A DNA stretch of 64,000 nt from Lineus longissimus. Taxonomy: Eukaryota > Nemertea > Pilidiophora > Heteronemertea > Lineidae. Under the pieces are notes generated by a model, which saw only the letters and a list, made by a program, of their open reading frames with translations, was not told where the DNA came from and did not search any database. Position numbers and translations under genes: made by a program. Shown here piece by piece: positions 31,801 to 46,600 of this stretch. Each line of letters starts with the position of its first letter. Within the stretch, counting starts at the first letter, position 1. Where the stretch lies: contig NC_088317.1 of NCBI RefSeq assembly GCF_910592395.1, positions 2,234,001 to 2,298,000 on the forward strand, in the 5' to 3' direction.

Positions 31801-34800
31801 CAACAAAAAACATCTGTTGACGATGTATTGAATCTTGTAGCAATGAATTGATTTCACCATTTATGTAACATGAGTCGCCAGCTGACCATGATCTGAACAA
31901 AGTTTTAATTGTCTACAACAACAGCTTGGGATTTCATGGCATATGTCATAAAGACTTGGCGGGAGAAATATCCGTGCAATTGACTTTCCATGCAACATAA
32001 ATGGCAAAGATCTCGACGATAACTTGCACGGAATTGTCAGTTAACACGGACTAATTCAGGTCTAAATGAAGCAGATCTTATCATTACCCAGAGGATTAAT
32101 CCAGCGAAGTGCTCCAGAATTTCTCAAGACGTTTATCCTCCTTTGTTCAGTTGCTGAAGCAGGACGAAAAAGGTTTGAGTGTGCCAAACAATAACTAGAG
32201 TTGCATTTTTACATCTTTGCATTTTTTTCAAGGATGCCTCGATCTGCCAGATTAGGTGGTAAACTGTTCGTGATAGACAGATTTCTAATAATTCTATTGT
32301 TGGTGTTGACCTGTCAATCATCTTGCCTCGTATTGAGGCATAGATCTCTGTCACCAAGAAGAAATAACCGACGCGGCGCGCTTTGTCCGACAATTGTACT
32401 CCTACAATGGCACCGTTTAGCAAGCAGACGCGCGCGCATGCTCAGTTGGTGATTTCAACAAAACTGTCCCGACGATTCTGAAAGGGGACAAATATTCAAG
32501 AGTATTTATTGTTTACGCTATCCGTAGTCGTGCACAGTTGGAATGTGTCATATTTGAAGACATGTCAGTTTTGGAGACATGGTTCATCTTTCTTTAACCA
32601 CAGGAGCAACTGCAACTGACAGGTTTCCAACCCTTACTGAGAACATCGAACGACGATGTACGAACTATGTCATCGACAATTTTATTTAAAAAATCCGTGA
32701 TTCCTTTTACGACTAAGTTATAGATTAGGATGATTTAGGAGTGATGCGTAAATGAATTAGCACTGAACTAGAAGTGACATGACAGACCTTTGTATTTGTA
32801 CTTCGTTGTTTGTATAGGTTGTGAAACTTGCCAAGCGAAGCCACTTGTGCTGCACCCAAATCCAGTCTGAACTTACTACTGTGAAGTCTGAATGTGCCAC
32901 CAGATACCATGATTCCAATGACAAAGTGTCTCTTCAATAAATTGATACATAGATTACCAATGCATAGCAAAGATCTATGTCAACATGGAAATTCGACAGT
33001 TATTGAGCAAATACAATTATCAAAGCTCTATGAACGATAGAATTCCACAGACTTAGAGCAAGTGCATTGTCGAAGCTCCATGAATACTAGTCCGTCATTC
33101 CAGACTTGGATCATAATGACTCAAAGGCGAAAGACCGGGCAAATCGTGGTCCTATTACACCTGAATATTGGACTTCTGAGTAAGTCATTTATGACACAAT
33201 TGAATATAATCAAAGATATCTCCGATCAATACAATGAAACATACATTTGCAGCACCAAATGCGATGTTTTTTCCAACTGCAGAAGCTGTTGAATCTACAC
33301 AGACCCTGGCGGTGCTGTGCCCGGACGGGTCAACCCACATCCCAGCTGCTGCTCGCCGCCAATTGTCACAAGTCACCTTTATTTAAACCGCTGCTATAAA
33401 AACATTCGCAGTTCATAACCGATTACCGTTGAATAATCAAAACTAACTCTATCTTCACACGTGGTCTTTTGGAAGTTGTCATGCAAATATGTCTTTGAAA
33501 TAAACTTCTAGATTGAAATTAAAAAAAACTGAAAAATCTAAATATTTCCTTCTAGTACAATACCGAGTTCTTTTTCATTTTAATATCACTTCTCTTATAT
33601 GCAGATGAGGAAATGGAACAAGGGGAGCTCTCACAAAGCAAGGTTTACCATGCCTGGGGAAATTGGCAACTGTTCGTTAGTCATTTCCTGATACGTTTGT
33701 TTGATATTTTACATTTCAAATGTTTGTATTCAGAAAGGTGGGAACATACCTGGCCTGCGGTGGTAAGATTTGCATGAATTCAGCATAGATAATACCCGTA
33801 TCAACTAATGCTAGGCTTGTAAGCTTCTAATTGGTTTGACGTGCAAAACAAAAGAGGAAACAAATCTGATGGCGAAGTTTGATTGTAGTGATGTCTGGGC
33901 TAAGCCTGTTATGAAAATCGTTTGGTTGTGATACATTTCTGCCATCAATAGACGACAGCAGTCAATATTGATTGGAATGTTTTCTTTGAAGTTTGTTTTA
34001 ACATCATCAAAACCTGGTGGTGCTTGAGCTAAATCTGCTATTAAAAATATTATCAATAACTATGGATACATGTCATAGAAACTTAATTACAGTAATAGTA
34101 TTTGGTTAATATGATACTAGTACAGCAAACTCTTGACATGACTAACATGATCAACTATTATCAATCAAACAACAGCCACATACACCAAACACTTTGCCTG
34201 AAACACGCGGTTATCATATCCTTAAATGAATGACATTCCTTTCTGGCGTGACGACGCGTCTCTCTGCTGATTCCCACTAGACTAATGAGAAATAGGGTTC
34301 ACCCCACGAGAGTCTTAAGTAATTGATACGATAATAAGTAAGAGACCGAAGGGAGTAATGATCAGATGAATTGATCGTCAAGGACTTGCTCTCCAAGTGG
34401 CATTAAGGACGAATGCATAGTTAATGTACGGTTGAAGATGCGAATCATGAGCAACAACACTATCAGACCATTTCTATTTCGATTCTTAGATATTGGGGGT
34501 TGTTTACAAAAGAAGATAGCTGATATCTGGAATTTGTTTCAATCAAAAACAAAGAGGTAAGAATATTGGAGATAATCATTAGACGTCTTTATGAGATCAT
34601 TCTGAATCAGCGACCACTTTTCGAAAGAAAGTTATTACAATTTACTGTCTTGGAATAGGAAATAATTGGATCATAATAGAAAGAATTAAACAGACATCCA
34701 TTTGTTTAATAATCTTGATTCATCAAATTTTATGGTATTTCTCTTGAATAAAATCCAAATCTAAATCTTAACGCAGGCTAAAACTCCAAGTTTATAGTTG

Positions 34801-37800
34801 TGCTATAAAAATTTCAAATAGCTTTGCTCTTTTGATATTCAAAATGATTCAAATTGTTGACAAACAGATTCAGAAGCTGAAAAACCTTATTTTAAAGAGT
34901 GCACCTTTCGCTTATTATGATTCATAGCCACGAAATGGAAATGATTATTCTTACAGATTTCCAATTCAAATCTAACTTTTCTATCAACAAAATGGCAACA
35001 GTGAGCTGATGTTTTGGATACGAAGTTTTCCAGAGAGAGGAAAATGTATTGAACAAAATTAAGTTCAGCAACAATGGACGCGTTCTTCACAAACTTACTA
35101 AGAACCTCGTACCACGGATCGATATGGTTTTAAAACACCCCTCCTGTGTTCTTTACAAAATGTTTATTCCAATTATTGCGAATCTAAAATTTGCACGCAC
35201 TGTCTTCCGCGGCGTGATTCTCCACTAAAGTCCCCCATTGGTTTTACTTAACTAAAATACAATTGAGGACATATTGTCGCTGCCGATAATGAAGACATAT
35301 CATTAATTATTCTTGTCTAAAATATAATCAATGTAAATGGCAAATGCTTTTTGTGCATTCAGTTGTTATAAATACATCATTACTTATCAGTTGGGACTAA
35401 GTTTTTCAAATTGCAAAATCCTGATTCTCTTCATCTGGCATTTCTCAAATTAGTTGTGGCAACAAATTATTGTTGTTCAACTTTTAGAAAAAGCGAGATG
35501 TAGGGCATTTTGTGCTTTCAATTGTTATGGGGTCACTGTTACTTCTCATGAGGACGACGGCTCCCGAGTTCCAGTTTCTCTTCCTAATTTCTACTTGGAT
35601 GCTTGTAACCATTGTTCTTCAATTTCATCTTTTTGAAATATTTTAAAGTTCTTCGATGAACTACTATAGTAAAAGTTTAACTTGGTTTCAGGTGCTTAAG
35701 CAATTAATCTCACCAGCACACTGCATGTTATTCCAATATTGGGATATGACGCCCTACATTTAAAAGACCCCGCGATTCTTGGCTTCTCAGTTGCATGGCC
35801 CGTACATATATGTGTTCCACAAATAAACATCAGACGCTATAACACTGATTTATGTAATATGGGTGTGCCCAATCGTCCAATATCATAAATTTCTCTCCAT
35901 CAACCCCGGCATCGATCGCCAAGCCTGGCTGCTGACTCCGGCTGCGTCCTTTGCCCCTGGCTGTCAATCTGATATTAGAGCCCTTAATGTTTCACTCATC
36001 TCATTCACTTTATAATAGAATTAAAAGATTGTCGTTTTATCACAGCATCCGTGTGGACAAAACCTTTCGAAAATATAATTGTCCAGGATCATTATCCTCA
36101 ACAACACCTGTGTCATTTTACCTATACAAACAGAGTTCATAAACTGAAAAGCTGACAAGATTTTCTAAACTGTAATTAGTCCGAAAAGGACCGCATTCCG
36201 CTATTCGATTATGGATATATAAACCTTAAAACCATCTCCCCTTATCATACAATGCAAGGGGTCAAAACGTTTTGTTGGCCGTGCCCAGTAACAGAGGTTA
36301 AGATGACCGACCCCTCCTACCGACGTGGCCGACAAGGGTCCAGCCAGCCTTCCAGCATGGCAACAAGTCCGAAAGGGACCCGATCTGTGTCCTATGAAAG
36401 AAGGGTTTCAACTGTATCACAATTTATGTGTGCCTATTTTAACTTGAGGAGACGACAATTAACTATTGGTTCTTCACTTTCATGGTCATTCGCCAAGTTT
36501 TATGGACTATCAAAGCATCATTTTGTCTGTAGGGTCTCCTATTGAGGTAAGCGTGAGAGACCACGGGACAGGATTTGATGAGGGAGGCGAGGGTGTCAAA
36601 TGACCCAGGGGGACGGAGGATAACATCGAAGAGAAAGGTGGACAGGACACGGCTTGCTTTCGTGATGGCTTCATCTCCATCAGTAATATAGTTGGGCCTA
36701 AAAGTTAGCTTGTTTTTCAGCTTTATGTTACGAACTTTATATTAGTTTACATGCCAGTTCGTGAATCAACAGGACATCACTTAAAGGAGTCTTAGTGCAG
36801 AGTAATATCTAACTGTTTAGTCTTTCATGAAACTTTTTTCAGTGAATCAATGGTTATACATGTGTGAGGTGTATAAACACCCAGGCATGTTAGACTTATC
36901 CTAATATTTTATCAACAGATGGACGCTACAATAAAATGTTTTCAACCGAAAAATGTTGCGTTCCTCCAACATTATCACGAATACCCCCTTCCAAGGGACC
37001 AGTGCTTTGCACTGTGCGGATGTCAATAAAATATAAAATAATTCATTCAGGTTTTGGCTGAAGTGGAACCCACCCAAGTTTTATAATGATTAGTTTGAAA
37101 GTTCATATTTGCTGATTTTACGTTACTATCTACTTCAAAATTGCTGAGATAATGAAAGTTCTAAAACCATGTTTGAAGATCACTGTAGTTTATCATGAAA
37201 TTCATTTTTAAAGTAAATACATGTACGTCTGCAGGAACGGTTTTATTTCACTTCTGATATGACAAATGTCTGAAGTCATGCAAAGTTGACTACGGCTCAT
37301 ATCACAATGACATACCTGCATGCGAGCGAAAAACCGTCATGCCGCGACCGCCGACTGCTGGATCAAACTGCCTAAAGTGTGGCTCAGCGTGGTTCTAGTT
37401 ATAGTAATCATATTTCAATAAAACTCCATGATTTTTGCGGAGTATCACGGCTATTTACTGTTTCCAGCTGCTTTTTGTGACGACTACGTCATAGGGAATC
37501 ACACAGAAGTTTGCTGTTCGCTGTGACAAATTGGTATGCAGAAAAATCCAATGTTGTACGATCGAAATTTTGTTGTCATGAAATGTGTTCTCTTCTGTAT
37601 TTATTTCTGCTTATATTCGATTTTGAAAACAAAAAAGTTTTTATTTTTGAATGAATGTCTCTAAGAATACGCCGAAAGGTTGTTGGGCTTGAACTGATAT
37701 TAAGGTGGAACCAGCATGATCTTTTTACGGTGGGACATCCGATAAATTGTCTGAATCCTCATTATGAAAAATACGATGTAAAATATAACACAGGGCACTG

Positions 37801-40800
37801 ACCTACGGGGGTGGGGAGATAAATGTTTTTTTTAAATAAAAACCTTTACGAAATTATGTCCCGAAACGTTACTATTATGACAAGCGTGCCACCAACAATA
37901 CAGACAGCTCTCCGGCAAAATGATGAACAAGGGCGTTTGAAATATTTAGTACTTTGATGTATCATTGTCAGATCACTGCTGCTCATTCGGGTCAACAGAT
38001 TTCATACTAATTAGTAGCACACATCAATAATTAAAACAATTTGTTTTTCACTTATATTCGTATTAAATTTGTTCATAAATATATAAAATCGGGTACCATA
38101 AATGAGAATTTGATTTGTTAATGCCGACGACAAATTAAAATAAAATTTATGTCAAACCGGAACGAATGGACATCAACGGCGCCGATTCACTTTTCCACAT
38201 GCAAGTACTTTATTGTATCGTTTTTACCTGTATGAAAAGCAGTTTTTCATGTGATAATAGACATAGCCAATCACCTCTTGTCAGAAAAATATTTATGAAC
38301 TCTCTGTCCATTTTGTTACGGTTGTTTAATTTCCTCTTTTTCTAAATCTCTGATGACATTAATTTCACCTTCAACCGTGACATCTGTGACGTTTTTGACG
38401 GATGATCAATGAGGTCATTGCCCTTGCTCTGGAGGTGGTGATATATGTTTTGTTTTCTTTTGGAGACAAATATGTTTGGTAATATGTAGCTTTTACGGCC
38501 GAATTTTATGTAAAATCGGATTACATGAGGAGAAAGGATTGTTATACGAGTGTTTTAACCATCAGAAAAACACATTATACCCACAACGCTTCATTTGTTT
38601 GTTGTTGTTGTTGTTGTTTTTGTCAGTCCAGGGTAACATGCGTTAGAAAATTAGTTTTCCTTAGAATACCAGGGGAGGTACCTAATAGTTGGGGAACTAT
38701 CCTGTTTGTTCATTGTCTTGATATTGTGCTTACATGTTGACCCCTCTTCTGTTTTGTAGGTGGCATCCATCGATGGTACTTTCTCTCTAACAAATTGTCC
38801 TTGAAAATAGCACTCAGTAACCGATGGATTACTATACAGCAGCCCGTGAGGTAAAGATTTGGAGGCCCTGGTTAAACATTAAGTCCAAGTCCTGGGGATA
38901 ATGCTATATATAATGCTTATATTTAGCTGCTGCCGCAGTTCAAACATTTCAACAACTACACTGGACACTGGCAGGTGCAAATAATCATGGAAAAAGGACC
39001 ACACCATGATGGCAAAGATGTCCCAATAATAACATTCACTTTCATTCCCTTTATACAATCGTACAAAAGGTATTAAGATATCAATTTCGTTAAAAAATCC
39101 ATGGTCATATTTGACCTCATTTGTTCAATATCCCGGGTTGATACTGGTAAAACTCGACAAAACCTACTGTTAATTAGCTACGAAAAACACTATTGTTGTA
39201 TCAATTGTACTGAACCAACATGAAATAAAGCATAGTCAACAACTAACCACACCAATTTGACAAACCAGAATTGCAGTTACTGAGTTCATGCCGAGATATG
39301 AAATCCTGGGTCGAACTCATGCGACGAAATCATGCAGGGGATCCGGTCATACACCGAACGACCCTCACTCATTGTCAGCGAGCATACCACTCAACGTGCT
39401 GTCCTAGCAGAGGACCAAATTGGCTTCAAGCAACGTTGTTTGAACTTCTCGTACAGCTGGGTAAGGATTCTGCACTTCAAGGACACCACCTCCATGGTCT
39501 TTGATCAGTTGTTGGCAAAGGTTTGGCTATCGTCTCAGCAAGAGCTGAAACTAAAGGTGATATGATGTCCCAAGATTAATCGCGGCTGTGCAACTACTGG
39601 CTCAACACAATCGTGCTGAGTGATGCAGGAGAGAGTGTGCAATGCGAAGCCCAATGGCTAAATAACTTCATGAATCAAACTAATGATCAATGAAAGTAGT
39701 TGCTTGTCGGTTATGACAGTTGCCTTCACGTTCACCTTTTCCTTACATTGCACATTCTGTTTACTCTTCGACGAAACACTTCATTGAAACGTCTTGGGAA
39801 ATGTAAATACTAGAGCGGACTTCAGATCCCCATTCTCTTCAGCGTTTGGATTTCTATCCTTTCCTCCCAAGTTCTTCTCCATATATGAAGAAGAAGAAGA
39901 ATAGATGAAGAAGAAAGAACAAACTTTTTGACGAAGAAGATGCACCTCACAATAAAATAACACCATAAGCTATTGGCAAGTGGTATTCGATCACTTCATA
40001 GGACTACTGTCATCCCCATCTGCTGGGGAGATGCTCTCCATGAAGTGGCATCCTACGGTTGGTCACTCATTCTCGAGGTCAAGAACTTAATGAAATGTGT
40101 CCGGTCTCTGCACCTCCAAGCTGTCAAACCTCACCAAAACAGCCAATGACAATTTGATGACAATACGAAATGGACCAGTGTCCATAATTCTGCCCATCTC
40201 AACAACTTGACCATCTATGCAATTATTAATTGTCCATCATGTCTCATGTTTGTTCCCATTAACAAGCAGCAATAGCAATTACCTTTCGAAAAGGGTGATA
40301 TGGATTTTTGTAAGGTTAAAGTGATGAGAAGTGCAAGCCAGCTTGCGCCCTTTTAGTTCCTCTCGTAATGGTCAGCGCATGATTGCTGTGATATTGGACA
40401 TGCTGGGCTCAATCAGGGCCGTAGACAATGTGACAAACCTTAAAGGACTGATTCTACGAGAGCCTTTCCACTTTGTTCGCCGCCACGACAAAGTTTCACA
40501 CTTGTAGTGACTATTTCATTTCAGTGCGAAACCAGTTAAATATTGTTTGCGGGTGGGAATCCATAGAAGTTATCTAACTGCAGCCAAAAGCTTAACGAGT
40601 CCTACATGTCCTACTCCTGAGAGAACGTCATCCTGATCGGGCTAAAGAACTATCTGGGAAAGGGAAGGACTCGAAAGACTCAAACGGCTCCTTACGACGT
40701 TTTTGAAGTGCAGACACACTATTCAGCAAAGACAATCACGCCCCTTTTTCCAAATGTTCTCTGATCGTCGTCCTTACATCCTTACACTAGCAGATTGCAC

Positions 40801-43400
40801 GATGCCAGAGAAATGTAGCATAACTAAGACGTTTAAAGCTTGACTGGACAGAAAAGTGTCTTCATTCTCACTAACTTCATCGTAAAGCCATTTAGCACGT
40901 CCAGTGAATCTTAATTGAGTTGCACAATGCCTGGGCACATCATCATCCCCACGCGACTCCGCGGACATTAAACATCTCAAAATATCAAAGGAGACCAGAC
41001 CATTAAAGTTGCTGCTAACAGATTTCGTGAAGTCCCCACCAGATTTTCGGACAATGGCTTTATAAGTGTGATCATAAATCAGTATGGTTGAGCGGAGAAC
41101 TCGTCCCATGAGTGGCGACACGCGGGCATTGTGACTCCCGTGTTTATAGCCATGTTCCTATAGAAAGCAACTGAGGGTCTAATAAAATCTCAATATTTCA
41201 CCACCCCCCGAGCTTGGCTATCTTATCCTCGGTTTGATCACTCAATTAATTATCAGATTCTTGGAGGTTGTAAATGGACGGGTTTCATTCATAAGAAGAT
41301 TTAATGGTGTGGACACATGGAGAACGAAACGGTTTGACAGGTATAGCTGCTTTTAAGCGTGAGAGAAGAGAATCTAAAGAAATGTACAGTTCTTTGTAGG
41401 CCTACACAGAAATACAACAGCCAAATAAAAAGTACATGCATTTTCGTATACCTTTGGTGAAAAGGATTCAAGAACAGCGTTGTAACATTTACAGCCAAAC
41501 ATTGGTCACATATGTTGGTATGTTTGATGGTGTAAGTACTGAAATCGAGAAAGCATCTGATTTACCAAGCGTATGAAAAAAATAAACAATACGCAGTCAC
41601 TTTAAAATTTTTTCAATTGATACTCTCATAATAATCTTTTAGCTATTTCCTTTCGTAGTAATACATAAAAACCAGTACATCATTCGTCTTTAAAAACAAT
41701 TACACGTTGTCATACCAATTGGCCATTAAAGAAGTTTGCACAGCAGAACTAATCATAACATAAGGCTAGACAAATAATCTAGTCCACTGCAAAGTAAGAA
41801 AAAAAGCTAAACAGCTTTGATATGTTGCAAATTATGTCGCATGGCACTATATTTTTAACGCTGTCGTTAAACATTCCATAGGTAAACACTGTATTTATGA
41901 TCTTCTGTTTTGTACGGTCAGTGACACCGATTCTACAAAAGAAACTTGAGCAATTGTATTTTTCATAAAAACGCAAAAATGGTAGCTTTTTGTGGTGTAA
42001 CAGTATACACTCGCCGGAAATGATGATACGGTGCCCCCAAAACACACTTTGAACTAATTTGTGGTTATTACACGCGTTGACGCAACAAATTAGTGATCTT
42101 AATTTGTTTACATCGAGTGTAATCATATGCGTAGCAACTGGACTGGTGATATACTGTTAGAATTAGTTCCAACGACATCTACCTTTACTTTGGGAGCATG
42201 TCAAAATGATTCTAAAGCCAGAAGACGAACACTGTTCATTTCTGGGGAGGGAGGGGGGTAGACGAAAGTGACATCATGTGTTCATCCCCTCTACGTCTGT
42301 TTTCCCCTCACTTTAAAGGCAACACAAAGTGTGGCGTGCCTTTCTTCCGACATGTCCGACCATTTCAATCTTCAAAACTTTTGTCACAATTCGGATGTTT
42401 AACTTAAGTTAAACGGGTAGTCAGCCAATGACAATGATGGGTAAACGAAACATCAAATATATGTATAGCGACTGTCACTTTGCGGTTTATCGTTTACCCT
42501 TAGTCGCTCTTAAAATGCACCTCAGAGGTGCAAATGATGCCTCCATGCGGAGCATAACAAGACAGTGTGTGTACAGTGTAAGATAACATTGAGCAGAGCC
42601 GCTTGTCCGAGCATAGATCCCAACAAGCCCCTAAAGAATTCACCCAGCACGACCAGTTATTATCCATTCTTCGTCGATGGGACATCTTATGAAAAGGCTT
42701 GATTGTACCCGGCCTATTTATACGGACTTTCAAGTCGGGTGCATCTCTTTACGCGGGCCCATTCAGCAAGCTTAAATGATCGTGTCCAAAATATAGCCAA
42801 ATTACGTGGAAGGGCTTTGTAATGTATTGAATGCCATGTTAATTGTTGTCGAGCACTCTTGCAAGCTGTCAATTGAGTCCTAGACCTCATTACCCCGCTA
42901 TAATTTGTCCATTCCCTATTTGACCATTCTGGTGGATTTGCTGGAGAAAATGTACTGTCTCTTCAAGCGAGCCTTGAGCTGAACACGCCAAAGGATGGCG
43001 CATTCATGAGACGTCTAACGTACCCACCCCCTACTCCCTCCCCAGAGAAAGTGTGATTAATGAAGTTCGTTGTCCACTCCCTCCCCTGTCCTGGCTTGTT
43101 ATCGCTGGAGTCCACTGCCAGCAGGATGGGATGATTGTTCAGAGACAGCGAGAACATGATGATTAAGGATGATGACTCGAAACGGTTGTGAAATCAAACC
43201 GCTAAGGAGTGGTGTAGTTTGCCAACATCATGAACAAGTTGTCTTTATCCATTTCTTGTTTGTCGCAAACATCAGTTATCACTTTGCAAATGTCAGTGCT
43301 GTTACGATCAGGCTACTTTGCGCGAGAGGATTGGAAGGGCACGCACTGGGACACACAGCAGACACAAAACTTCAATATTTGGGTTTATGGTATGGTATCC
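28871..43400. other. Gene desert, third part: no gene recognised
   Basis: Short open frames only, none with a recognisable domain. There is a (GTT)n run near 38,600 and a GAA-rich patch at 39,887-39,925. A frame at 39,332-39,565 contains an AEDQIGF string reminiscent of reverse transcriptases but no further support. Confidence 0.45.
39887..39925. repeat. GAA-type simple repeat
   Basis: An imperfect run of GAA/AGA triplets interrupted by TAGAT. Confidence 0.6.
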
Positions 43401-43429
43401 CGAAACCTCAGTTAAACTCAGATGAGCTG

Positions 43430-43605
43430 CTCAATCAGCGCTACAACCTGAGCACTACCGATCGGTACCCATATACATGTATTTACTTGGGTGGAGTGAA
43501 GCACGACAAAGAGACCTTCCCAGAGTCAGCCAGTGAAGATCGAACCACAGACCTCATGACTGCTAGTCAGAGACCCGAGCCACTACACCACCGCGGACAT
43601 CGACT
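43430..43605 (-). mobile_element. tRNA-derived SINE-like element
   Basis: The minus strand has an A-box TGGTGTAGTGGCTCGGG (43574-43590) and a B-box GGTTCGATCTT (43536-43546) at tRNA-like spacing. Then comes a TTCACTCCACCCAAGTAAAT block and a TATGGGTACC block, a body typical of SINEs of marine invertebrates. The 3' end is uncertain. It accounts for part of a 210-codon plus-strand open frame that crosses it, which I therefore do not call a gene. Confidence 0.6.
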
Positions 43606-46600
43606 TATTGTATTTCGATTTGTTGACCGATGCACTGCCAAATTGCTCCTTTGCAAGCAGTGTTATATCTTCGGTGGTCCATTTTCCCTGCCATGCATGG
43701 CCCACCACAGCTCCACGAACACAGCCCGGAGCAGTCAGATCCGTGTCACTATCTCAACCACATCACCTAATCTTCCAAACTATCAGCACAGTTTCCCCTG
43801 AAAGGCTTCCTAACTATACCTCAATTCCAGTATCCGTCACGACGCCAATCAAGACTGTCAATTTACCACGTTATCACAGGTCCGATCAGAGATGCTGAGA
43901 TTTGAGTGGCAGTAGGCAACGAACGCTTTCTATTTTGTTTCTCCCAATTCGCCACGTGCTCACAATTTGGCAAATGCTTGTTATTAAGGAATTTCACCAA
44001 AATATCCAGACTGTGATTAATTTTCAAGATGTAATCATTGGGGACATTGTAAAGGGACATTTGAGGACAAACGTGGAACAGCTCTTGTCCGGTGTCGTGA
44101 CGCTCGCCAAAGCTTTGTGAGTTTTTCTATTTCAATGAAAAGGAAGGGATCGAATTTCAACTATTTATCAATGAAACTGGGTTCCTATTTCACCTCAATG
44201 GGCGCTTTGTATCATTTCAGAGAAAGTACATGTCACTGACTGAATATCATGAGGGAGAGGAGTAGGCTACCGGATTAATGACAATTTCGCGCTAAAGGGC
44301 ACGCAGAGAGAGAGAGCGGGTCTACGTTTGATTGTCAGCGGCAGACCCGGTATGGATACTTGTCGGACACGAGTTTGAGAACAGGCCAGTTGGCCTATTT
44401 ACGAGAAACCCTTCAAATGATAGAAGTGATAGAAAAGCTGAATACCTACGCCAGAGAGCAGTGCAGACTCTAGCGCACATCCTACAAAAATGCCCCCTCC
44501 GCATTTTGATTCAGCAACAATCTGCCATGTCTAGCCCGAAGAGGCCGTACGTTGGGTAACGCAGCAAAGATCTGGAGACGATGAGCCGCTTCATCTACAT
44601 GTTTTGGTTTACCCAGCTAGCTATGTTTCGAAATCGACAACATATTTTTCTGGATAATCTATGTCGCAATGCAAATGTCGCCCCACCAGTTCGGTCGATA
44701 GCTGAAAATAATAATCACAGCGTATCTACCAAGTCTCACATTTAAACAAATCGTCATAGCTGATTTATCCATCTTTGTTTCCACAAAGATCAATGAATGT
44801 AATCATCTCGAGAGCTAGCTAAAGAAGAGCTCGTCTTTGAAGCGGCGTGGCTTGCATGAGGTACCGTCGTTTCGTCTGCTTTGTGCGGCAAAACCTTCAC
44901 GATGAGGAGGCAAATGTGCCTATTGTTGGCGACTTTTGTGGAAGTGAAGCTGGAGAGAATACGATAAACACTGAAAAGCATACTAACTGTTGTAGAACGC
45001 ATGTCACGTAAGGGTATCGCCTGAGGCTGAATTCGCGAAACAATTGAGCCGCTTCGCGAAGCAACCGACAAGCGAGAATTGAACTGTTCGGAAAGCTTAG
45101 TTATGTCAATGCGAAAATTGTGGAGGTGAAAAATGAACATGAAAAGAGAACAAGGGCTGGCACTGTATCTTCATCACCAGGCGCTAAAATATATATCAGA
45201 AAAGAGACACTTTGCGTTTGATTGGCAAGTTCGGAGCTCCCGTGTACTTTGGCCTTCTTCGAAGACCAGTGACGCTGAGATTGAATGTGAAGGGAAAAGG
45301 GAATCAATGCATTGGAGTGATTGTGTGGAAACCCACACAACTCTTAGAATCATTTCTTTCGTCATGCTGAACCGGTCCCTCCTTTCCTAATGAGTAAGGC
45401 GTTTCTCAAAATTTGACAATATGACAACATCTCAATCCCGGTCACGCTCCTTTCCCCTTTCATTTAGTCTTCCTTTCATTCATTGTGTCCAACCACAATG
45501 ATTTGTACGAGAAACATATTCGCAACCACACACGATATTTCTAAAAGCATTTGCTCCTAATGAACGAAAATGCACCGAATGAACCCGTGGTGCCAATTAT
45601 TCTAGCATGCGCAGTCTTGGCAATATCTTACTTCCGGTGTCGGCCATGTTGCACCGATTCACCACCTGTGAGGCTAATTTCTGGCTTGTATGTTATGAAT
45701 TCTCGTCTAATAAGTTAATATACCCATGCTCTGTGTTTATGAAACAGAAGTCTGATAATAGAGAGCAAATCAAGAATCAGCTGGCTTCCGCTGAATTGAG
45801 ATGTTGAATGGATAACATTCATTCTATTGGTATGTGTACAGTGCACATAATGTACAGTGACAAAGCATGTGTGTTCAACACACGTATGTGACACCAGTTA
45901 ACCGTTCTGTTTGCATTGCTGCATCAGACATGACAGAAATGACGGAGCATGCACCATTGCAATGTGGAAATGCTCTATGAGAGTTCGGAAAAGTCGATTT
46001 TTTATATAAAACTATCAGACATATAACACGGAAACTTAAAGTAAGTCATAAGGTATGGGTATAGAAGGTCCGACTGGTACGTTGTTCTCTGGTGACTAGC
46101 AAGCACAGTTTAAGTGCATGGTTCATACGTCGTGAATACTTTCGATATGCTGCGAGATAGGAGAAACCCCATCGGCGGTTTACTGTATCTCCCTCTGACC
46201 TACTTGGCTCTTACGTTCATAGTCTTTCTTCAATGACATTAGTTTTCGTTTGATGTGTTTGACACCGACACGGGCCAAAAAACTTCTTGAATGAAATATC
46301 CAGCAACGAGTTTTCGTTCAGTAAGACGGTATCAATGTTTTTAGTCTAAGATACTGACAACTTGATCAACATATAGATTTCTCAATTGCTCCTAATGGGC
46401 AGCATAGACCGCGGTACGAACTGCTATTCGGCTATGAGGAAAGGGAACGGTTAAGTGCGAACAATCTGTCCTCAAAAAACTGTTTCTTGGTTCGGAAGGA
46501 CGAAGTTTAAATGCCTTGATAATCTCGCATGGCCTGTGTATCACAATGGTACACGGAAGCGCTGAATGCAGCCCACAAGGCCAGGTCGCGGTCCCCATCT

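Noticed and set aside
39332-39565. Frame with an AEDQIGF string like the reverse transcriptase palm region
   Set aside because: Only one short word fits; neighbouring frames show no catalytic motif or other LINE blocks.
40774-41121. 115-codon minus-strand frame
   Set aside because: Composition is protein-like but no domain, start context or splice support is recognised; kept as unlikely.
43169-43801. 210-codon plus-strand open frame
   Set aside because: It crosses a minus-strand SINE-like element and has no recognisable domain; part of its sequence is the reverse complement of a tRNA-like head.
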